Assembly: GCA_035493495.1 (NCBI GenBank) | Contig: DATJIG010000213.1 | Coordinates: 1 to 10,613, forward strand | From: DATJIG01 sp035493495 | GTDB lineage: Bacteria; Pseudomonadota; Alphaproteobacteria; SMXQ01 | DNA: 10,613 bases | Direction: 5' to 3' | Part shown: piece by piece, positions 6,547 through 10,613 of the stretch | Numbering within the stretch: the first letter of the stretch is position 1 | Layout: the number at the start of each line of letters is the position of its first letter | Notes under the pieces: generated by a model | What the model saw: only the letters and a program-made list of their open reading frames with translations | What the model was told of the DNA's origin: nothing | Database searches by the model: none | Made by a program: the position numbers and the translations under genes

Positions 6547-7110
6547 ATGCCGAGAGCGCCGTTCACCGCACGCACCGCTTCGACCACGGCCGGCTTCGCC
6601 GCGGCCATGATCGCGGCGGTGTTCGCCCTTTTGGACGGCAGGGCCATCTCTGCGCAGGACAAGTACACCGTGCAGGTGCCGAACGGCCTCTCCTTCTCGG
6701 AGTTCAGGGGCTACGAGGATTGGCTGGCGGTCGCGGTCAGCCAAACGGACGAAGCGATCACGATGATCGTCGCCAATCCGGCGATGATCGAGGCCTATCG
6801 CGCGGGCGTGCCCAACAATGGCAAGCCTTTTCCGGACGGATCCAAGATCGCGAAGATCCATTGGACACAAAAGAAGAGCGCCGAGGCTCCCGCACCCACG
6901 ACGGTGCCGGACAAGCTGCACGACGTCGACTTCATTGAAAGGGACAGCAAGCGCTTTCCGGACACCGCCGGATGGGGTTATGCCCAGTTCAACTATGACA
7001 CCGCGTCCGACACCTTCTCGCCCGAGGGAAGCGGCACCGATTGCGGCTATGCCTGCCACACGATCGTGGCAGCGAAGGATTACATCTTCACAGCTTATCC
7101 AAAGCGGTAG
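6547..7110 (+). CDS. Secreted cytochrome P460-family protein with CX3CH haem motif
   Basis: 187 residues. A Sec-type signal peptide is visible: Arg-containing n-region (1-10), hydrophobic core around residues 15-29, likely cleavage after AISA at residue 36. The mature part has P460-family marks: GLSFSEFRGYEDW (47-59), PFPDGSKIAKIHW (94-106), WGYAQFNYD (143-151), and a haem site at the C-terminal end, Cys166-Gly-Tyr-Ala-Cys170-His171. Family members are periplasmic mono-haem proteins of two known kinds: cytochrome P460, which oxidises hydroxylamine and has a Lys-haem cross-link, and cytochrome c'-beta, which binds NO. Which applies here is not clear; many relatives have no known role. The start is the ATG at 6547 because GGAGG at 6536-6540 sits six bases before it; the ATG at 6541 is too close and the frame upstream to 6433 does not look like protein. 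The stop lies four bases from that of the convergent lipoprotein gene. Confidence 0.85.
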   Translation: MPRAPFTARTASTTAGFAAAMIAAVFALLDGRAISAQDKYTVQVPNGLSFSEFRGYEDWLAVAVSQTDEAITMIVANPAMIEAYRAGVPNNGKPFPDGSKIAKIHWTQKKSAEAPAPTTVPDKLHDVDFIERDSKRFPDTAGWGYAQFNYDTASDTFSPEGSGTDCGYACHTIVAAKDYIFTAYPKR

Positions 7111-7114
7111 CGGC

Positions 7115-7729
7115 CTAGACCAGCGGCGCGGCCCAGAGCACGATCTGCGTCGCTGCCTGCACGAAGGCCTCGTTGATCGACGCCACCGCGCCCGACCCTT
7201 GCGTTGCCTGCGCCGGCACGGTCGCGCGGATCACGCGCGCGGCGACGATGCGGCCCGAGCCCTCGCGCACGATCTTGGCGGCGATCTCCACCACCGCGGT
7301 GCCGTCGGCCGCCGAAATTTCGAATGACCTCACGTCCGTCACCAGCACAAAGTCGCCAGCGATCTTGTCTGCTGGCTTGCCCACCGCGCGCAGGCGATTG
7401 GCGTTCTCGAAAGACTGCACGAGCCGCGCCTGGATCAGCCGCGGCAGGCGGTCTTCCCATTGCGCATCAGTGAGTTGGGCGGCTTCTCCCGGTCCCGGGC
7501 GCACCAAAATACGCTCGCCATCGAGCGGGCCGAGCATGGTCGGCTCGACGATCACAAGTTGGCCGTGCGGACGACCGATCCGGTGCGGGAAAGTCGTGGC
7601 GGCAGCAAGGTCGTAGGCGGTTGCCCGTCCCTGCCCCAATCCCATGCTGGCGCAGCCGGCAAGCGACACCGCCAGCCCGGCTGCCACAAGGGACAACCTC
7701 GCTCGGGAACGACGCCGCGACAACCGCAC
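7115..7729 (-). CDS. ABC-type transport auxiliary lipoprotein (LinN/PqiC-like) of the Mla-type system
   Basis: With the GTG at 7727-7729 as start the product is 204 residues. It opens with an Arg-rich n-region (RLSRRRSRAR), a hydrophobic core and the lipobox LAGC, making Cys26 the lipidated residue. The body (YDLAAATTFP at the start, then the LVIVEPTML strand, LPRLIQARLVQSFENANRL helix, and the repeated strands around DFVLVTDVRSFEI) fits the ABC_trans_aux family, whose members are periplasm-facing lipoproteins of MCE transporters, such as LinN of the LinKLMN system. The frame has no ATG: it opens at a TTG (7771) just inside an in-frame stop. GTG at 7729 is preferred because AAGAAGGGG lies nine bases before it and because it gives a normal-length signal peptide; the TTG would add 14 residues. 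It follows mlaD by 231 bases in the same direction and probably belongs to the same operon or regulon. Confidence 0.82.
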   Translation of the reverse strand: MRLSRRRSRARLSLVAAGLAVSLAGCASMGLGQGRATAYDLAAATTFPHRIGRPHGQLVIVEPTMLGPLDGERILVRPGPGEAAQLTDAQWEDRLPRLIQARLVQSFENANRLRAVGKPADKIAGDFVLVTDVRSFEISAADGTAVVEIAAKIVREGSGRIVAARVIRATVPAQATQGSGAVASINEAFVQAATQIVLWAAPLV

Positions 7730-7851
7730 GCTCAACAGCCCCTTCTTTACGACCGAAAAAGCGGCCGACAACCCTGTCGCACCATTCTAGACCGGCTTAC
7801 CGCTCAAGCCACCTGGCAATAGCCCGATTCCACGGGAGTTTTGTCCAAATA

Positions 7852-7868
7852 ATTGCGGAAACCGCAAT
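7852..7868 (-). terminator. Small hairpin in the mlaD-lipoprotein spacer, possible weak terminator
   Basis: ATTGCGG (7852-7858) and CCGCAAT (7862-7868) pair perfectly around a three-base loop. Read leftwards, the stem is followed by TATTTGGACAAAAC, only a short T-rich tail. It could trim or attenuate the mlaD transcript before the lipoprotein gene; evidence is limited to the sequence symmetry. Confidence 0.3.
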
Positions 7869-7953
7869 GGAACCGGCCCGGCGTTGCCGATGTGCATCAT
7901 CTTGGCTTGGGTGGCTCACGCCGCGGCGCGCCTCGCCGTTCGGACCGCGCAAC

Positions 7954-7972
7954 GGCCGGCTCAGCGCCGGCC
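7954..7972 (-). terminator. GC-rich hairpin spanning the mlaD stop codon
   Basis: GGCCGGC (7954-7960) and GCCGGCC (7966-7972) form a perfect seven-pair stem whose five-base loop contains the mlaD stop codon (7961-7963). There is no U-tract after it on the leftward RNA. It may stabilise the mlaEFD mRNA 3' end or be a chance GC palindrome in the C-terminal Arg/Gly codons. Confidence 0.3.
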
Positions 7973-8887
7973 TCCATAATTCGGCAGATTCGAGCCGCTG
8001 CCGCCCCAAATCAGGCGGCTTGGATCGCGGTCGAGGTTCTCCACGGCCCGGTTGATGGTGTCGAGCGTGCGCTGCGCATTGCCGGACAGCGCGTCGAGTT
8101 GCCGCGTGCCGGCCGTGGTCAGCTTGTTCACGCCAGAGGTGATTTCCGCCGTGCGCGCATCGAGATGATCGGCGAGCGTCTTGATCGAGCGCGCTGCCTC
8201 GTTGATCTGCCCGCCTTTGCCGTCGGCGCCGCCGGTCAGATTCTGCAGGCCGCTGGTGATCTGGTCGAGCTTGTCCGAATTGCGCGCCAAAACCGCGGAG
8301 AACTTGTCGATGTTGGCGAGAGTCGAGTTGATGTGGTCGGTATTGTTTGCCAAGGCCTCGGTGAACTTGTTGATGTTGTCCATCGCCGATTTGAACGTGG
8401 CCTGGTTCTGCGTGATGAAATCGTTGAGCTTGGCCAGCACGTCGCGCGCGGCGCTGGTCACATCGGCGGTCGCGCTCGGCGGCGCCTGCAGGACGGGCGG
8501 ATTGTCCTTCGAACCGGCGAGTGCCGGCAACGACGGATTGCCGCCCTTGAGCGACAGCGAGGCGATGCCAGTCAGCCCCTGAAATTCCATGCCGATCTGC
8601 GTGTCGGGCCGGATCGCCACGGACTTGTCGACCGCGATCGTGGCGACCACCTGGTCGGGCTTCTGAGGATCGAGCGAAAGGCCCGTCACTTCGCCCACGC
8701 GAATGCCGTTGAACAACACCGTGCCGCCGGTGCGCAGGCCCGACACCGAGCCGTCGAACAGCACGCGATAGTAGGCGCGCTCGCCGGAGCCGCCGATGTT
8801 CTGGAACCAGTAAATGAAGCTGAACACGCCGACGACCACGGCGACCGTGAACACGCCGATCAGCACATAATTGGCTCTGGTTTCCAT
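7961..8887 (-). CDS. mlaD: MlaD-family MCE-domain protein, substrate-binding part of a lipid ABC transporter
   Basis: 308 residues. A single membrane helix (about 8-28) follows a very short cytoplasmic start, so the rest is periplasmic. Residues about 38-117 form the MCE domain: YYRVLFDGSVSGLRTGGTV, then LFNGIRVGEVTGL, and the hydrophobic FQGLTGIASLSL edge. Residues about 142-285 are predicted helical and Asn/Lys/Asp-rich (repeated NINKFTEALANNTDHI-like segments), longer than in E. coli MlaD (about 180 residues) and more like LinM/TGD2-type proteins that extend across the periplasm. MCE proteins form hexameric rings on the MlaE-MlaF core and pass phospholipids or hydrophobic compounds. The ATG at 8885-8887 lies 14 bases after the mlaF stop, showing co-transcription. 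The C-terminus ends in a Gly/Arg tail. Confidence 0.93.
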   Translation of the reverse strand: METRANYVLIGVFTVAVVVGVFSFIYWFQNIGGSGERAYYRVLFDGSVSGLRTGGTVLFNGIRVGEVTGLSLDPQKPDQVVATIAVDKSVAIRPDTQIGMEFQGLTGIASLSLKGGNPSLPALAGSKDNPPVLQAPPSATADVTSAARDVLAKLNDFITQNQATFKSAMDNINKFTEALANNTDHINSTLANIDKFSAVLARNSDKLDQITSGLQNLTGGADGKGGQINEAARSIKTLADHLDARTAEITSGVNKLTTAGTRQLDALSGNAQRTLDTINRAVENLDRDPSRLIWGGSGSNLPNYGGRR

Positions 8888-8901
8888 CGGTTCTTTCCCG
8901 C

Positions 8902-9711
8902 TCAGCTCGTTGGCGCGGCTTGCGACGCCGCCTCCGCGACGTGTCCCGCCCGCGACCTCTTCCCATGGAAATATTCACGCAGCCACGGATGGGTCGAGGC
9001 CAGCATGGTTTCCATGGTCCCGGCCGCGATCACCTTGCCGTCGGCGAGCACCGCGATGCGATCGCACACCGTGTGCAGGCTGTCGAGGTCGTGGGTTACC
9101 ATGAAAACCGTGAGGCCCAAAGTGCGCTGCAAGGTCGCGATCAATTCGTCGAAATCGCCGGCGCCGATCGGATCGAGGCCCGAGGTCGGCTCGTCGAGGA
9201 AAACGATATCGGGGTCGAGCGCGAGCGCCCGAGCCAAGGCCACGCGCTTGGTCATGCCGCCGGAAAGTTCCGACGGGTATTTGTCCATCGCGCTGCCGTC
9301 GAGACCGACCATTTCCAGCTTGGCCACCGCCAGTTCGTCGAGCAGCTTCTGCGACAGCTTGAGATACTCGCGCACGGGGAATTGCAGGTTCTCGCGCACG
9401 GTGAGCGATGAGAACAGCGCCCCCTGCTGGAACAAGACGCCCCAGCGCCGCTCGACCGACTGGCGCTGCGCGTCGTTGGCGCTGCCCATGTCGATGCCGA
9501 GCACCTTGATGGTGCCGGCGCGCTTCGGCAACAGGCCTATGATGGTGCGCATCAGCACCGATTTGCCGGCGCCGGAGCCGCCGACGAAGCCGAGGATCTC
9601 CCCGCGATAGACGTCGAGATTGACGTGATTGAGCACGAGCCGCGAGTCGAAGCCCACGACCACGTCGCGGACCTCGATGATGGTTTCCTGCCGTCCGTTG
9701 CCGCCCGCCAT
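8902..9711 (-). CDS. mlaF: MlaF-family ATPase of a lipid ABC transporter
   Basis: 269 residues with every ABC ATPase motif intact: Walker A GGSGAGKS (44-51), Q-loop Gln95-Gln96 in LFQQGALF, signature LSGGM (149-153), Walker B IVFLDE (169-174, catalytic Glu174), D-loop SGLD (177-180) and switch His207 in VTHDLD. The FQQGALFSSLTVRENLQFP segment and the SGGMTKRVALARA wording are characteristic of the MlaF/LinL/TGD3 subgroup rather than of amino-acid or metal importers. It would hydrolyse ATP in the cytoplasm to drive the MlaE permease. The ATG at 9709-9711 is separated from the mlaE stop by only three bases (TAG-GCG-ATG), with a GGA just upstream inside the mlaE end, so translation is probably coupled. 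The last 20 residues are an Ala/Ser-rich tail beyond the ATPase fold. Confidence 0.96.
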   Translation of the reverse strand: MAGGNGRQETIIEVRDVVVGFDSRLVLNHVNLDVYRGEILGFVGGSGAGKSVLMRTIIGLLPKRAGTIKVLGIDMGSANDAQRQSVERRWGVLFQQGALFSSLTVRENLQFPVREYLKLSQKLLDELAVAKLEMVGLDGSAMDKYPSELSGGMTKRVALARALALDPDIVFLDEPTSGLDPIGAGDFDELIATLQRTLGLTVFMVTHDLDSLHTVCDRIAVLADGKVIAAGTMETMLASTHPWLREYFHGKRSRAGHVAEAASQAAPTS

Positions 9712-9714
9712 CGC

Positions 9715-10613
9715 CTACATTCCGATCGATGCGAAGAAGATGGCGAAGAAGCCGTCGAGCACGATGACGAGAAAGATCGATTCCACCACCGAGGCCGTCG
9801 TCTGCAAGCCGAGTGATTCCGACGATCCCTTTACGGCCAGCCCTTCGACACAGGCGACCACGCCGATCACCAGCGCCATGAACGGCGCCTTGATCATGCC
9901 GACCTCGAAGGTCTCGAGCGAGATCGCTTCCTTCAGCCGCGAGAGAAAGATGTCGGGATCGACGCCGCCATAGGCCCAGGCGACCAGGCCGCCGCCATAC
10001 AGCGCCGCCATCGAGCCGAGGAAGGTCAGGATCGGCACGCCGATGATGAGTGCGAGCACGCGCGGCAGCACCAGCACCTCGATCGGGTCGAACCCCATGG
10101 TGCGCAGCGCGTCGATCTCCTCACGCATTTTCATCGAACCGAGCTCGGCGGTGTAGGCGCTGCCGGAGCGGCCGGCCACCATGATGCAGACGATCAGCAC
10201 GCCGAGCTCGCGCAAGGTCAGGATGCCGATCATGTCCACGACATAGATGTCGGCGCCGAACCGGCGGAAATGGAAGATGCCCTGCTGCGAAATGATGCAG
10301 CCGACGAGGAATGTGATGAGCAGGATGATCGGAACGCCGCGCCAGGCGACGTTGTCGAGCTGATGCACGAGCGCGGTGAAGCGCAGGCGGCGCGGGTTCG
10401 CCAGCACGCGCAACAGGGCCACCGTGAGCGCGCCCAGCATATTGACCACCGAGACCAGCGTGCCACCGACGCCGGCAACGGTCATTCCGATCGCGGACAA
10501 GGCGTGCAGGAGCTGGCTCGGCTTGCCCTTGTTCAGATCCTCGAGCGTGACGCCGTGCACCTCGTCGACAAGCTTGCGGTACGTGTCGTTGAGGCCGGTC
10601 ACCTGCGTATCGA
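9715..10613 (-). CDS. mlaE: MlaE-family permease of a lipid ABC transporter, 5' end outside the window
   Basis: The frame is open from the right edge to a TAG at 9715. A GTG at 10600-10602 could start a 295-residue product, but the four codons before it are also open and no ribosome site is visible, so the true start is probably upstream, perhaps adding the N-terminal STAS-like domain found in many alphaproteobacterial homologues; that is inference. Counted from that GTG, the permease domain shows the family hallmark at about 131-172: RELGVLIVCIMVAGRSGSAY, then AELGSMKMREEIDALRTMGFDP. Several membrane helices are evident (about 40-65, 88-108, 125-145, 178-205, and two towards the C-terminus around MALVIGVVACVEGLAV and VESIFLVIVLDGFFAIFFASIGM). 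MlaE dimers form the inner-membrane channel that, with MlaF and the MlaD ring, moves phospholipids or hydrophobic substrates. First gene visible of the leftward operon mlaE-mlaF-mlaD-lipoprotein. Confidence 0.94.
   Translation of the reverse strand, partial: DTQVTGLNDTYRKLVDEVHGVTLEDLNKGKPSQLLHALSAIGMTVAGVGGTLVSVVNMLGALTVALLRVLANPRRLRFTALVHQLDNVAWRGVPIILLITFLVGCIISQQGIFHFRRFGADIYVVDMIGILTLRELGVLIVCIMVAGRSGSAYTAELGSMKMREEIDALRTMGFDPIEVLVLPRVLALIIGVPILTFLGSMAALYGGGLVAWAYGGVDPDIFLSRLKEAISLETFEVGMIKAPFMALVIGVVACVEGLAVKGSSESLGLQTTASVVESIFLVIVLDGFFAIFFASIGM

Noticed and set aside
7797..8978. 393-codon minus-strand frame overlapping mlaD
   Set aside because: It is a shifted reading of the mlaD region, full of Arg-rich runs and with no family likeness, whereas the mlaD frame has a clear MCE domain.
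7853..9610. 585-codon rightward open frame across mlaD and mlaF
   Set aside because: It is antisense to two genes with complete family motifs, begins without a ribosome site, and its product is low-complexity Arg/Ala/Gly-rich with no recognisable fold.

Overview
The window is high-GC, densely coded bacterial chromosome. Gene content and style point to an alphaproteobacterium of the Hyphomicrobiales (Rhizobiales), probably close to Bradyrhizobium, Rhodopseudomonas or Pseudolabrys. The main reasons are a giant two-membrane-segment coiled-coil protein of the GPR/RgsE polar-growth family, a Mla/Lin-type lipid ABC transporter whose operon ends in a lipoprotein, a short intergenic repeat bounded by GTCATTCCGG/CCGGAATGAC, and a TTAACCAT (CtrA-type) word in the promoter region of the giant gene. 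The taxonomic placement is inference; no RNA gene is present to confirm it.

Layout. Bases 1-1247 carry three genes read leftwards: an orphan histidine phosphotransfer (Hpt) protein (873-1247), an adrenodoxin-type [2Fe-2S] ferredoxin (437-757), and the first 104 codons of an FAD-dependent oxidoreductase that runs off the left edge (1-314). A roughly 100-base structured repeat lies between the last two. Bases 1248-1638 are a 391-base divergent control region with TTAA-rich candidate CtrA sites. Bases 1639-6282 hold one rightward gene of 1547 codons, the GPR/RgsE-like protein. It has two N-terminal membrane helices, about 1100 residues of coiled coil with two internal tandem repeats (4 x 22 and 4 x 29 residues), a Pro/Arg linker and a compact conserved C-terminal domain. 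A strong hairpin terminator follows at 6339-6365.

Bases 6547-7110 encode a secreted cytochrome P460-family protein with a non-standard Cys-X3-Cys-His haem motif. It converges, with only four bases between stop codons, on a leftward four-gene cluster that fills the rest of the window: mlaE permease (5' end beyond the window), mlaF ATPase, mlaD MCE protein, then, after a 231-base spacer, an ABC-type auxiliary lipoprotein (7115-7729).

Functionally, two envelope themes stand out: polar growth and division (the giant coiled-coil protein, possibly under cell-cycle control, with a divergent Hpt gene) and inner-to-outer-membrane lipid or hydrophobic-compound transport (the MlaEFD-lipoprotein complex). 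The ferredoxin, oxidoreductase and P460 genes are redox proteins without an evident common pathway here. No mobile element, CRISPR array, tRNA or rRNA was seen. The most noteworthy items are the repeat architecture of the giant protein, its putative CtrA-controlled promoter, and the CX3CH haem site.
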